A DNA stretch of 37,594 nt from contig JAWXUO010000016.1 of the NCBI GenBank assembly GCA_044426355.1, positions 1-37,594 on the forward strand. The letters run 5' to 3'. A program made the position numbers and the translations under genes. This DNA is from CAYJLC01 sp044426355. Lineage in GTDB: Bacteria; Bacillota; Clostridia; Oscillospirales; Butyricicoccaceae. Positions 17,345 through 25,192 of the stretch are shown piece after piece. The notes under the pieces were generated by a model. That model did not search any database and was not told the DNA's origin. It saw only the letters and a program-made list of their open reading frames with translations. How positions within the stretch are numbered: the first letter of the stretch is position 1; every line of letters begins with the position of its first letter.

Positions 17345-17847
17345 GTGAATTTGTATTACCAATAATCATAACTTTTATAGTGTGCTACGGTTTGTATAAA
17401 AAAATAGATGTATTCGAAACTTTCGTTTGTGGCGTTCAAAAAGGCATTGAAATAAGTATTAAAATTTTTCCTACTATTTTAGGTCTTGTAACTGCCGTGT
17501 ATATGCTACGTGCCTCGGGTGCTATAGAATTTTTATCCGAATTTTTATATCCTGTAACCTCGATTTTAGGAATACCGAAAGAATGCACTCCTTTGGTTTT
17601 GTTAAAACCAATAAGTGGGGGTGGTGGGCTTGCTATAGGAAGTGATATTTTAAAAAATCACGGTGCAGATAGCTATATCGGCAGAGTTGCATCTATCATG
17701 CTTGCATCTAGCGAAACAAGTTTTTACACAATGTCATTATACTACGGCTCGCTAGGTATATCTAAAATGAAATACACTGTAATTTGTGCTTTAACAGCTG
17801 ATTTAACAGCGTTTATAGTAGCAAGCCATGTTGCAAAATTTATGTAG
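17341..17847 (+). CDS. spmB: Spore maturation protein SpmB
   Basis: A 168-aa membrane protein, partner of SpmA, also with a Gate/nucleoside-recognition fold. Typical blocks are LLKPISGGGGLAIGSDIL, GRVASIMLASSETSFYT and YYGSLGISK. A GTG 18 bases upstream is in frame, but I choose the ATG at 17341 because it overlaps the spmA stop in the classic ATGA arrangement and has AAGGTGG just upstream. The stop codon is already part of the terminator stem that follows, so this is the end of the operon. Confidence 0.93.
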   Translation: MSEFVLPIIITFIVCYGLYKKIDVFETFVCGVQKGIEISIKIFPTILGLVTAVYMLRASGAIEFLSEFLYPVTSILGIPKECTPLVLLKPISGGGGLAIGSDILKNHGADSYIGRVASIMLASSETSFYTMSLYYGSLGISKMKYTVICALTADLTAFIVASHVAKFM

Positions 17848-17873
17848 GTCAAATTTTATATTTGACCTTTTTT
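17846..17873 (+). terminator. Intrinsic terminator of spoIIID-spmA-spmB
   Basis: A perfect 9-bp stem, aggtcaaat (17846-17854) with atttgacct (17860-17868), is followed by ttttt. The stem begins inside the spmB stop codon. Confidence 0.9.
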
Positions 17874-17903
17874 ATTTATCCTAAAAACTAAAATTTTTTT
17901 AAA

Positions 17904-17938
17904 TAAAAAAGACTGCTAAAAAATACTTTCAACAGTCT
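17904..17938 (-). terminator. Intrinsic terminator of mnmA (GACTG-CAGTC hairpin family)
   Basis: Minus strand: AGACTG (17938-17933) pairs with CAGTCT (17915-17910). The helix continues with U-G, U-A and A-U pairs, and a run of six T follows. A second small hairpin (acgac/gtcgt, about 17941-17955) lies between it and the stop codon. Confidence 0.85.
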
Positions 17939-17964
17939 AAAACGACTAATTGTCGTCTACTTTA

Positions 17965-18990
17965 TTAATCTATAAATCCTCCACCAATTAAAACATCATC
18001 TATATAAAATACAGCTGATTGTCCAGAAGCAGGTGCTCTAACTGGCTCTATAAACACAATTTCGCAAGTTCCGTCTTCATTTGAATACACAGTAGCTTCG
18101 TTTTCTTCTTTTGAATAGCGAATTTTTACTCCTGCTTTAAATTCTGTTCCATAAAAACCATCTACAGCAAAACTTGTGTTAGAAATCGTTATTTTATCCA
18201 TAAAAATATCTTTATCTGATAAAATAATATTATTGTTTTCTACATCTATTTTATGCAAAAAAAGTCTAGTTTTCGCAGATACTCCAAGTCCTCGCCTTTG
18301 ACCTACAGTATAATTATGAATACCTTTGTGTTTGCCTAAAATATTTCCATCTAAGTCTACAAAATTCCCCTCAGGCATTGAGTGTCCACGGCTTTCGATA
18401 TATTTAGTATGATTTTCTGGCACAAAACAAATTTCCATGCTATCTGGCTTTTTCGCAACGTGCAAATCCATTTCTTCGGCTTTTTTTCGAACTTGCTCTT
18501 TTGTTTCAAATTCACAAAGCGGGAAAATAAGTTTTTTTATAATTGGGGGCGTAAGTCTACAAAGCATATAAGACTGGTCTTTGTTTGAGTTCGCCTTTTT
18601 TATAACCTTTTGTTCTTTACCTTTTAAATTTACAATATCAGTTTGAAGATAATGACCTGTCGCTATAAAATCTGCGTCTAGTTTTTTTGCATAGTCATTT
18701 AAAATCGCAAATTTCGAAGTAGGGTTGCACATTATGCAAGGATTTGGCGTGCGACCTTTTAGGTATTCATCTACAAAATATTTGCAAACATTATCTTCTA
18801 AAGTTTTGCGAAAATCATGACTGATAAACTCTATACCTACAGTTTTAGCCACTGTTTTCGCATCATCTACAAGGGTTAGTCCAGCGTCTAAAAAAACACC
18901 TATAACCTCATATCCGTCTTTTTTTAAAAGAGCTGAAGCTACAGCAGAATCAACACCACCAGATAAGCCTAAAATCACTTTTTTATTCAT
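17965..18990 (-). CDS. mnmA: tRNA-specific 2-thiouridylase MnmA
   Basis: Uses ATP and relayed sulfur to form 2-thiouridine at wobble U34 of tRNA. It is 341 aa. The PP-loop is GLSGGVDS (residues 8-15). The two catalytic cysteines are C85 in TPNPCIMCN and C188 in MEICFVPE. The TGHY and RRGLGVS blocks are also present. The segment between the PP-loop strand and the first Cys is shorter than in E. coli MnmA, and the Cys block reads CNPTSKF instead of CNRxIKF, a variant I associate with clostridial paralogues. A housekeeping copy may exist elsewhere. Last gene of the dnaD operon, one base after ymdB. Confidence 0.92.
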   Translation of the reverse strand: MNKKVILGLSGGVDSAVASALLKKDGYEVIGVFLDAGLTLVDDAKTVAKTVGIEFISHDFRKTLEDNVCKYFVDEYLKGRTPNPCIMCNPTSKFAILNDYAKKLDADFIATGHYLQTDIVNLKGKEQKVIKKANSNKDQSYMLCRLTPPIIKKLIFPLCEFETKEQVRKKAEEMDLHVAKKPDSMEICFVPENHTKYIESRGHSMPEGNFVDLDGNILGKHKGIHNYTVGQRRGLGVSAKTRLFLHKIDVENNNIILSDKDIFMDKITISNTSFAVDGFYGTEFKAGVKIRYSKEENEATVYSNEDGTCEIVFIEPVRAPASGQSAVFYIDDVLIGGGFID

Positions 18991-18991
18991 T

Positions 18992-19768
18992 CTATTCTCC
19001 TATAATAGTTAAATTTTCTATATTAATACATTTTTTAGTATCTTCGTCTATTTCAAAAATTGTAGCGTTTAAAAATTGCGTTCCACTAGCTGGTCTAAAT
19101 CTTTCTTGAATATCTCCACGAAACATTTTTATAGAACAAACAGGGTCAACGCCAATTACCGACCACATAGGACCTACCATTCCTACATCTGTAATATATC
19201 CTAAACCGTTTGGGAAAATTCTAGTATCTGCCGTTTTTACATGTGTATGCGTTCCAAAAATTGCCGATACTTTGCCATCTAAGTGAAAAGCAAGTGCATA
19301 TTTTTCGCTAGTTGCTTGTGCATGAAAATCTATAATAGCTATATCAAAATCTTCTACCTCTTTTAGAATTTTTTCTACACATAAAAAAGGATTATCAGGA
19401 CCTACTTCCATATCAACTCGACCTATTAAATTTATAACAAGCACATTATAATTATTTACATTATATATAGAATATCCTGTTCCTGGTAGTTGAGGTGCAT
19501 AATTATGTGGACGCAAGATATATTTATTATCGTCTAAATAATTAAAAATATCACTTTTTTTAAAGCTATGATTTCCTAAAGTTATAACATCTACACCATA
19601 AGAAAACAAAGAATCTGCTTGAGAGGGAATTATTCCTAAATCACTTGCATTTTCGCCATTTGCAATTACAAAATCTATTTTATGTTCTTTTTTTATTTTT
19701 GGTAGATATTTTTCTACAGTTTCTACTCCAGAATTTGATACAATATCACCAATTGCAAGTATTTTCAT
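18992..19768 (-). CDS. ymdB: YmdB-family metallophosphoesterase (TIGR00282)
   Basis: A 258-aa dinuclear-metal phosphodiesterase of the YmdB/DR1281 family, which hydrolyses 2',3'-cyclic nucleotides and in Bacillus affects biofilm and motility choices. Visible metal and catalytic blocks are GDIV (D8), NGENAS, GNHSF, DFHAQATSEK and GTHTHVKTAD. The family usually shows GNHTW and DFHAEATSEK; here the Glu of the latter is Gln. It has AAGGAG 14 bases downstream of the dnaC-like stop, and its own end holds the AGGAG for mnmA. Confidence 0.92.
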   Translation of the reverse strand: MKILAIGDIVSNSGVETVEKYLPKIKKEHKIDFVIANGENASDLGIIPSQADSLFSYGVDVITLGNHSFKKSDIFNYLDDNKYILRPHNYAPQLPGTGYSIYNVNNYNVLVINLIGRVDMEVGPDNPFLCVEKILKEVEDFDIAIIDFHAQATSEKYALAFHLDGKVSAIFGTHTHVKTADTRIFPNGLGYITDVGMVGPMWSVIGVDPVCSIKMFRGDIQERFRPASGTQFLNATIFEIDEDTKKCINIENLTIIGE

Positions 19769-19782
19769 AAATTCTCCTTAAA

Positions 19783-20784
19783 TTAATTGTTTTTTACCTG
19801 TTTTCTTATATCATCACCAAAGAAAAATACAAAACGAAAATCTCCATCAAGCCTTGAAGCAATAGCAGGGGAGTATTTTTTAGAAATTTCTGGCAAAACA
19901 AAGTTTGTGTTAATTATCATAGGCTTATTTCTCATAATTCTATCGTTTATAAGGTCGTAAAGCACCGAAATTGTAAAAGCTGTTACCATTTCCGTTCCTA
20001 AATCATCTATAATAAGTAAATCGCAATTTGTATATTGTTCAATTTTTGCTTGCTTAAAAGATATATTTGAATCTACTTCATCAAAATTCCTAAATTTTAC
20101 GCTCTCGTATGTGTTAAAAAGGTTTATACAAGTATCATATACAACAGAATACGATTTTTCTGTTACTATTTTTGCTATAGAAGTTGATAAAAACGTCTTT
20201 GAAAGACCTGTACTTCCACAAAAAAGTAGGTTTCCAGAATTTTTTGTAAAATTATCAGCGTAGTCTTTTGCTATTTTAAAATTAATTTCCATATTTTCAT
20301 ATGGCGATTTTTTATATCTTTCATCTGCCTCTTTTGAATATACATCAAAATTAAAATAGTCAAAACTCTGTGTTTTCACATTCCACATAGCAGATTTTTC
20401 TCTATATTGTAAAACTTCGCACGCTTTTTTTACGCAATCGCATACTTTTAACTCAACATATCCATAATCTTTGCACATAGGGCATTCGAAAACTGGGTCG
20501 AGATAATTTTTAGGATAATTATTAGCAACAAGCAACGCTTTTTTTTCTCGTGTCAAATTTCTATGATTTTCTCTTAATTTTTCTATTTCTTCATCGTGTT
20601 TTATGTTATCATCAAAAGCTATTATCGCACTTTTTGCAATATTAGAACGTACTTTATTATCTATTTTAATAATTTCTGGACATTTTTTAAACAGCTCATT
20701 TTTTCTTTCTTGCATAATTTGTTCGTTTTTCATTCTTTTTATATCATATTCACGAAGTACTGCACTCAAATGTCTTTTTTCCAA
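19783..20784 (-). CDS. DnaC/DnaI-like replicative helicase loader ATPase
   Basis: A 333-aa protein with an N-terminal coiled-coil region (about 1-90), a zinc-binding cluster (CPMCKDYGY...CDC, about 100-118) and a C-terminal AAA+ domain. Walker A is GSTGLSKT, in which Ser replaces the usual Gly before Lys, a form I believe occurs in clostridial members. Walker B is LLIIDDLGTE, and the sensor region is MIINTNF with SRLDGDFRFVFF near the end. It should load the DnaB-type helicase. The start codon is TTG with AAGGAGTG at good spacing. It lies 5 bases after the dnaD-like gene, which is its expected partner. Confidence 0.9.
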   Translation of the reverse strand: MEKRHLSAVLREYDIKRMKNEQIMQERKNELFKKCPEIIKIDNKVRSNIAKSAIIAFDDNIKHDEEIEKLRENHRNLTREKKALLVANNYPKNYLDPVFECPMCKDYGYVELKVCDCVKKACEVLQYREKSAMWNVKTQSFDYFNFDVYSKEADERYKKSPYENMEINFKIAKDYADNFTKNSGNLLFCGSTGLSKTFLSTSIAKIVTEKSYSVVYDTCINLFNTYESVKFRNFDEVDSNISFKQAKIEQYTNCDLLIIDDLGTEMVTAFTISVLYDLINDRIMRNKPMIINTNFVLPEISKKYSPAIASRLDGDFRFVFFFGDDIRKQVKNN

Positions 20785-20789
20785 TTAAA

Positions 20790-21710
20790 TCACTCCTTAT
20801 GTAATTCTTTCATCATTTCAATTTCCCACGGTTCAAGTTCGCCAGTTCTTTGAGATTGTGGTTTAATATGTCTATCTTTTTTCTCTAGTTTTTCATCATC
20901 AGAAAGTATATCTTCAGCAGTTAATAAATTTTGGTCTTTTAAATTAATCAAAATTTTATTTAGATAGCTGTAGCTAAACCTGTTTATACTTCTATACATT
21001 TTATCTACAGCAAGCACCACAGCATCGGGTTTAAATCCATAACTTATAAACTTTATAATATAGTCTTCTTCGTTTTCTTGAAGTTTTCTATCAAATTTCT
21101 TTAGTGCGTGCATCATATCTTCTATAAGTGGTTTCTCCGTTAGCTTGCTTGCAATATAATTCGTAGCCTCGCTATAAGAGGCGATACCCATATCTACCCA
21201 ATTTGTGGCTTCTCGTTCAATATCCTTAGTTGTTGGTATATCCAAACTTTTACTTTTAATATACGCTAAAAGTTCTATAATTACTTCTGCTGGAAGTTTT
21301 AGACCACTATATAAATATAGCATTGTTTTTATATATCCTGTTGTCAATCTTTTATTAATAGTTTGCTCGCATGTGATACATACAGCTTCGAACTTATTAT
21401 CCTTGCGTGCTTCGTTTATTTCAGCTATTGTGTAATTTGGTTTTTTAAGAGTAGAAATAGGCTTTGTATCTTCTGCCTCTCTTTTTAAAATTTGCATGCT
21501 AAGTAAGTCATATATAGCTAAATCGTATCTTTCTTTACTAAAATTCAAATTTTTCAAAACACTTTTTTCTGAAATATCTTCTTTATTTCTTGTCATATAT
21601 AAATATAAAATTGCTACATCAGGATTTGCAGTAAGTAAAATTTTATCTACAATTTCACCTTTTAAAACGCAAAAATCATTAGAATCTAAAATAAGTTTTG
21701 AAATCGACAT
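20790..21710 (-). CDS. DnaD/DnaB-domain replication initiation protein
   Basis: A 306-aa protein with an N-terminal winged-helix-like region (about 20-110) and two DnaD/DnaB_2-type helical repeats. The first is GYIKTMLYLYSGLKLPAEVI to WVDMGIAS (about 140-195), and the second is IKFISYGFKPDAVVLAVDK to FSYSYLNKIL (about 225-275). Such proteins deliver the helicase loader to origins or restart sites in Firmicutes. I choose the ATG at 21710 over one 24 bases upstream because GGAGG stands 5 bases before it. First gene of the operon dnaD-dnaC-ymdB-mnmA. Confidence 0.9.
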   Translation of the reverse strand: MSISKLILDSNDFCVLKGEIVDKILLTANPDVAILYLYMTRNKEDISEKSVLKNLNFSKERYDLAIYDLLSMQILKREAEDTKPISTLKKPNYTIAEINEARKDNKFEAVCITCEQTINKRLTTGYIKTMLYLYSGLKLPAEVIIELLAYIKSKSLDIPTTKDIEREATNWVDMGIASYSEATNYIASKLTEKPLIEDMMHALKKFDRKLQENEEDYIIKFISYGFKPDAVVLAVDKMYRSINRFSYSYLNKILINLKDQNLLTAEDILSDDEKLEKKDRHIKPQSQRTGELEPWEIEMMKELHKE

Positions 21711-21753
21711 AAAACCTCCGTCAATATGTATCATAAAATAGCAATTAATATAC

Positions 21754-21933
21754 TATAGGCAACACCTCATAACTATAATAGTTAAATTTTTCAGATAAAT
21801 TTTTCGTTAATTTGTGCAAAAATTATGCAGTAATACTTTCGTCTTGTAAGTGATTTTTGTGCGACATTACGTAAAATTTACAAAAAAGTTGACGGTTTCG
21901 GCGTTAGCCGTTAGTTGTGAGGCGTTGCCTATA
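21754..21933. mobile_element. MITE-like inverted-repeat element between the dnaD-like gene and rpsB
   Basis: 22-base terminal inverted repeats with only two mismatches: TATAGGCAACACCTCATAAC at 21754-21773 and its counterpart GTTGTGAGGCGTTGCCTATA at 21914-21933. They enclose about 136 bases without an open reading frame. Outermost TA dinucleotides could be a target duplication, giving an element of about 176 bp (21756-21931). An internal perfect CGGC-gtta-GCCG hairpin occurs at 21899-21910. It is too small to encode a transposase, so it would be non-autonomous. A structured RNA or a regulatory palindrome is the alternative; only one copy is seen here. Confidence 0.5.
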
Positions 21934-21996
21934 TAATACTACAAAATTCAAAAGTTTTCAAGATAAATTATATTTAATAATTTTTCCAAAAAAGTC

Positions 21997-22025
21997 TTGC
22001 ATTACATATTCATTTGTGATATAGT
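21997..22025 (+). promoter_or_regulatory. SigA promoter of rpsB-tsf
   Basis: -35 TTGCAT (21997-22002), 17-base spacer, -10 TATAGT (22020-22025) with extended TGa. It gives a leader of roughly 100 bases before the rpsB start. Confidence 0.75.
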
Positions 22026-22047
22026 ATTTAGGAACGATAAATACACA

Positions 22048-22110
22048 CGTAGAATTTTGGATATTTGTGTTTGCTTTGCAAATTAGTATTTGTATAATAT
22101 TCTACGGAGG
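22048..22110 (+). promoter_or_regulatory. Structured rpsB leader RNA, possible S2 autoregulatory element
   Basis: An 8-bp closing stem, CGTAGAAT (22048-22055) with ATTCTACG (22099-22106), encloses a 43-base region containing a TTTGC-ttt-GCAAA hairpin. Its 3' strand runs directly into GGAGG (22106-22110), a second ribosome-binding-like site upstream of the one used (AAAGGAG at 22119-22125). This is the layout of a ribosomal-protein leader that binds its own product, but I do not recognise a catalogued family. Confidence 0.45.
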
Positions 22111-22134
22111 AAAAAACTAAAGGAGACAAAAATT

Positions 22135-22857
22135 ATGTCAATTATTTCAATGAAACAACTGCTAGAAGCAGGGGTGCACTTCGGTCACCAAACAAGAAGA
22201 TGGAACCCAAAAATGGACGAATACATTTTTACAGACAGAAATAGTATTCACATCATCGACTTACAAAAAACTGTTAAAAAATTAGAAGAAGCTTACTACT
22301 TCGTTCGTGATGTAGCAGCAGACGGTGGAGAAATCCTTTTTGTTGGTACAAAAAAACAAGCTCAAGATGCTATTAAAGAAGAAGCTGAAAAAATCGGTAT
22401 GTACTACGTAAACGCTCGTTGGTTAGGTGGTATGCTTACTAACTTTAAAACAATGCGTCGTCGTATCGACAGATTAAACCAACTTAAAAAAATGCAAGAA
22501 GACGGTACTTTTGACCTACTTCCTAAAAAAGAAGTTATCAAATTAGGCCTTGAAATTGCTAAACTAGAAAAATATCTAGGTGGCGTTAAAGGAATGAAAA
22601 AAATTCCTGCTGCTTTATTTATAGTAGACCCTAAAAAAGAAAAAAATGCAATAGCTGAAGCTCATAAATTAGGTATTCCTGTAGTTGCAATTTGTGATAC
22701 AAACTGTGACCCTGATGAAGTAGACTACGTAATCCCAGGTAATGATGATGCTATTCGTGCTATTAAATTAATTGCAGAATGTATGTCAAAAGCTGTTATC
22801 GAAGGTAGACAAGGTGTAGACCAAGAAGCTACTCAAGAAGTAACAAAAGAAGCTTAA
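22135..22857 (+). CDS. rpsB: 30S ribosomal protein S2
   Basis: A 240-aa ribosomal protein of the small subunit body. It opens with ISMKQLLEAGVHFGHQTRRWNPKM, contains GGMLTNFKTM and ends its conserved core with IPVVAICDTNCDPDEVDYVIPGNDDA, all hallmarks of S2. The start is the ATG at 22135 with AAAGGAG 9 bases before it; an in-frame upstream extension is part of the leader. It pairs with tsf as in most bacteria, with a hairpin in the gap. Codon choice is more biased than in neighbours, as expected for a highly expressed gene. Confidence 0.98.
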   Translation: MSIISMKQLLEAGVHFGHQTRRWNPKMDEYIFTDRNSIHIIDLQKTVKKLEEAYYFVRDVAADGGEILFVGTKKQAQDAIKEEAEKIGMYYVNARWLGGMLTNFKTMRRRIDRLNQLKKMQEDGTFDLLPKKEVIKLGLEIAKLEKYLGGVKGMKKIPAALFIVDPKKEKNAIAEAHKLGIPVVAICDTNCDPDEVDYVIPGNDDAIRAIKLIAECMSKAVIEGRQGVDQEATQEVTKEA

Positions 22858-22870
22858 TATAACAATTTCT

Positions 22871-22894
22871 AACAGCTCTTTTAAAAGGGCTGTT
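22871..22894 (+). terminator. Intercistronic hairpin rpsB/tsf
   Basis: A near-perfect 24-base palindrome, aacagctcttttaaaagggc then tgtt, forms a 10-bp stem with one G-U pair and a TTAA loop. No T-run follows, so it is more likely an attenuator, processing or stability element than a full terminator. tsf follows with its own CGGAGG. Confidence 0.6.
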
Positions 22895-22940
22895 ATCAAA
22901 GTAAAAATATTTATTTTATATAATAATCGGAGGAAAAATA

Positions 22941-23852
22941 ATGGCATTTACAGCTCAAGACGTAAAAAAATTACGTGAACAAACAAACGCAGGTATGATG
23001 GATTGTAAAAAAGCATTAACAGAATCAAATGGTGATTTTCAAGGTGCTGTTGAATATTTAAGAGAAAAAGGCCTTGCAGCAGCTGCTAAAAAAGCAGGTC
23101 GTGTTGCAGCAGAAGGTATGGTTATAGCTAAAACTTCTGAAAGTGGCGTTGGTGTTATTTTAGAAGTAAACTCTGAAACAGACTTCGTTTCTAAAAATGA
23201 AGAATTCCAAAAATTCACATCAAACCTTGCAGACGTTGTAATAGAAAAGATACCTGCTGATGTAGAAGCTCTTTTAGCTTGCGAAATGGAAGGCAAAACT
23301 GTTTCTGAAGTTTTAACTGACAAAATCTTAACTATCGGCGAAAAATTAGAAATTAGACGTTTCGTACGTAAAGGTGCTTGTAAAGTAAACGTTCCATACA
23401 TTCACATGGGTGGTAAAATCGGCGTTTTAGTTTCTATGCAAGTTTCTGATAACTTAAAAAATAATGCAGAAGTTATCACTTTAGGTAAAGATGTTTGTAT
23501 GCAAATTGCTGCAATGCGTCCTGGTTACCTAAATCGTTCTGAAGTTCAAGCTACAGACCTTGAAAAAGAAAGAGAAATCTTACTTGCTCAAGCTTTAAAC
23601 GAAGGTAAACCACAAAATATCGCAGAAAAAATGGTTGAAGGCCGTATCAATAAATTCTATGAAGAAAATTGTTTATTAGATCAAGCTTTTGTTAAAGAAA
23701 ACAAAATTTCTGTATCAGAATATGCTTCTCGTATAGCAAAAGAAAACGGTGGAGAAATCGAAATCGTTGCATTCACTCGTTTTGAAACTGGTGAAGGTAT
23801 TGAGAAAAAAGAAGATGATTTTGCTGCTGAAGTAGCTAAAATGTCTAAATAA
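22941..23852 (+). CDS. tsf: Translation elongation factor Ts
   Basis: Guanine-nucleotide exchange factor for EF-Tu, 303 aa, normal length for the long-form EF-Ts. The N-terminal UBA-like helix block LREQTNAGMMDCKKAL is followed by AAKKAGRVAAEGM and EVNSETDFVSKNEEF, the classic EF-Ts signatures. The core dimerisation modules follow, with HMGGKIGVLV at about 155. CGGAGG lies 8 bases before the ATG. It ends in a strong 12-bp hairpin. Confidence 0.98.
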   Translation: MAFTAQDVKKLREQTNAGMMDCKKALTESNGDFQGAVEYLREKGLAAAAKKAGRVAAEGMVIAKTSESGVGVILEVNSETDFVSKNEEFQKFTSNLADVVIEKIPADVEALLACEMEGKTVSEVLTDKILTIGEKLEIRRFVRKGACKVNVPYIHMGGKIGVLVSMQVSDNLKNNAEVITLGKDVCMQIAAMRPGYLNRSEVQATDLEKEREILLAQALNEGKPQNIAEKMVEGRINKFYEENCLLDQAFVKENKISVSEYASRIAKENGGEIEIVAFTRFETGEGIEKKEDDFAAEVAKMSK

Positions 23853-23860
23853 ATAAGCTA

Positions 23861-23888
23861 AGAAACCATAGGTTATCCTATGGTTTCT
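23861..23888 (+). terminator. Terminator-like hairpin after tsf
   Basis: A perfect 12-bp stem, agaaaccatagg (23861-23872) with cctatggtttct (23877-23888), has a TTAT tetraloop. The following sequence (ctattataag) is not a T-run, so some read-through into the next gene is possible. That gene has no clear promoter of its own. Confidence 0.7.
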
Positions 23889-23907
23889 CTATTATAAGTA
23901 GGTATAA

Positions 23908-25086
23908 ATGAATAATAAAACACTTAAAAATTCCTTAGTTACGTATATCATCGTTGTAACTTATGGGATTATACTTTTTTTAACTCTTACAAATTTTGAT
24001 ATGCTGTACAGTCGTATTCTAACCGTTGCATCATATATTTCACCTTTTTTTACTGCAATGGCTATCGCTTTTATTTTTAACATACCCGTTAAATTTATAG
24101 AAGAAAAGCTACTCTCAAAAACCCCTTTAAAACTAGGTGTAAAAAGAGCTGTTTCAATTTCAACTACAATTTTACTATTTTTCACTTTTACTACAGCTCT
24201 TATAACGTTCATCTTTCCACAAATTAGAGATAGTGTATCAACACTCACAAGCTCTGTCCAAGGTTACATAAATAGTGCCAACGGCATGGATATGTTGTAT
24301 AATCTAAATATTCCTACAGAAATTGTGACTATTATAGAATCTCAACTAGAAAAAATCATAATTTTCACAACAACTCTTATAAGTAATATTATTCCATATA
24401 CTATAAATTTAATAATGCAAATAATTAGTGGGGCATTTAATTTAATTATGTCTTTTATTATTTCTATTTATATTTTAGCTAGCAAAGAAAATCTTGCTCG
24501 TGGTTTTAAAAAACTTTTATATGCAATTTGTAATAAAAAAATCGCTGATGGCATAGTTAATATTGCAAATCTTGCTAATGTAACTTTTAGTGGTTTTATT
24601 GGTGGACAACTTACTGAAGCTGTAATTTTAGGAGCTTTAACAACTATAGGAATGCTTATTTTAGGGCTAGAATACGCTCTTTTAATAGGTACTATAATCG
24701 GTGTTACGAGTGTAATTCCTATGTTTGGTGCTTTTATAGGTGCTACTCCTGGAGTTATAATTTTAATGATGATTAGCCCATCAAAAGCCGTTATTTTCGT
24801 AGTATTTATTATACTTTTACAACAATTTGAAGGTAATTTAATTTATCCTCGTGTAGTAGGTAGTTCTATCGGAATTTCTGGACTTTGGATACTTTTCGCA
24901 ATGCTACTCGGTGGTGGTCTTGGTGGAGTTGTCGGAATTTTACTAGGTATACCATCTTTCGCTGTAATTTATATTTTAACAAGAAATTTTGCAAATTATA
25001 TTTTAGAAAAAAAGAATATTTCTATTCCAGAAATGAATGAAGAAATTACAGAAATTATAAGCGAAGATATAGGGGAAGTCGAATAA
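23908..25086 (+). CDS. AI-2E family transporter (UPF0118 membrane protein)
   Basis: A 392-aa polytopic membrane protein with the AI-2E/YdiK/PerM layout: two N-terminal helix pairs (about 10-32 and 38-60), a further helix at about 75-98, a soluble helical stretch, then a C-terminal hydrophobic block. The family signature GVTSVIPMFGAFIGATPGVI is at about 265-285, with ILLQQFEGNLIYPRVVG at about 305-322. Members transport small molecules or ions, and the substrate here cannot be told. The ribosome binding site is weak (TAGGT). It lies downstream of tsf and ends in a good terminator. Confidence 0.88.
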   Translation: MNNKTLKNSLVTYIIVVTYGIILFLTLTNFDMLYSRILTVASYISPFFTAMAIAFIFNIPVKFIEEKLLSKTPLKLGVKRAVSISTTILLFFTFTTALITFIFPQIRDSVSTLTSSVQGYINSANGMDMLYNLNIPTEIVTIIESQLEKIIIFTTTLISNIIPYTINLIMQIISGAFNLIMSFIISIYILASKENLARGFKKLLYAICNKKIADGIVNIANLANVTFSGFIGGQLTEAVILGALTTIGMLILGLEYALLIGTIIGVTSVIPMFGAFIGATPGVIILMMISPSKAVIFVVFIILLQQFEGNLIYPRVVGSSIGISGLWILFAMLLGGGLGGVVGILLGIPSFAVIYILTRNFANYILEKKNISIPEMNEEITEIISEDIGEVE

Positions 25087-25093
25087 ATTTAAG

Positions 25094-25123
25094 TCAGCGT
25101 CAAAATTTGATGCTGATTTTTTT
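25094..25123 (+). terminator. Intrinsic terminator of the AI-2E family gene
   Basis: tcagcgtcaaa (25094-25104) pairs with tttgatgctga (25106-25116) through one G-U pair. It is followed by seven T. Confidence 0.88.
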
Positions 25124-25134
25124 CACTAAAAGCA

Positions 25135-25163
25135 TTGACAATTATTTAACAAAATGTTACAAT
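25135..25163 (+). promoter_or_regulatory. SigA promoter of the fructokinase gene
   Basis: -35 TTGACA (25135-25140), 17-base spacer, -10 TACAAT (25158-25163) with TGt before it. Only one base departs from consensus. A 5' leader of about 25 bases leads to AAGGAGG. Confidence 0.82.
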
Positions 25164-25192
25164 GAAATATATAGTTTTAAGGAGGGTTTTTT

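Noticed and set aside
20185..20230. Defective Walker A in the DnaC/DnaI-like ATPase (GSTGLSKT)
   Set aside because: The Lys-Thr pair is intact, and I believe Ser at this position occurs in clostridial members, so inactivation is not supported.
22090..22134. In-frame N-terminal extension of rpsB
   Set aside because: It begins inside the leader stem, while the ATG at 22135 has a well-spaced AAAGGAG and matches the usual S2 N-terminus.
23039..23401. A 120-codon minus-strand open frame inside tsf
   Set aside because: It is antisense to a strongly conserved gene, with Ser/Thr-rich composition typical of a shadow frame and no ribosome binding site.
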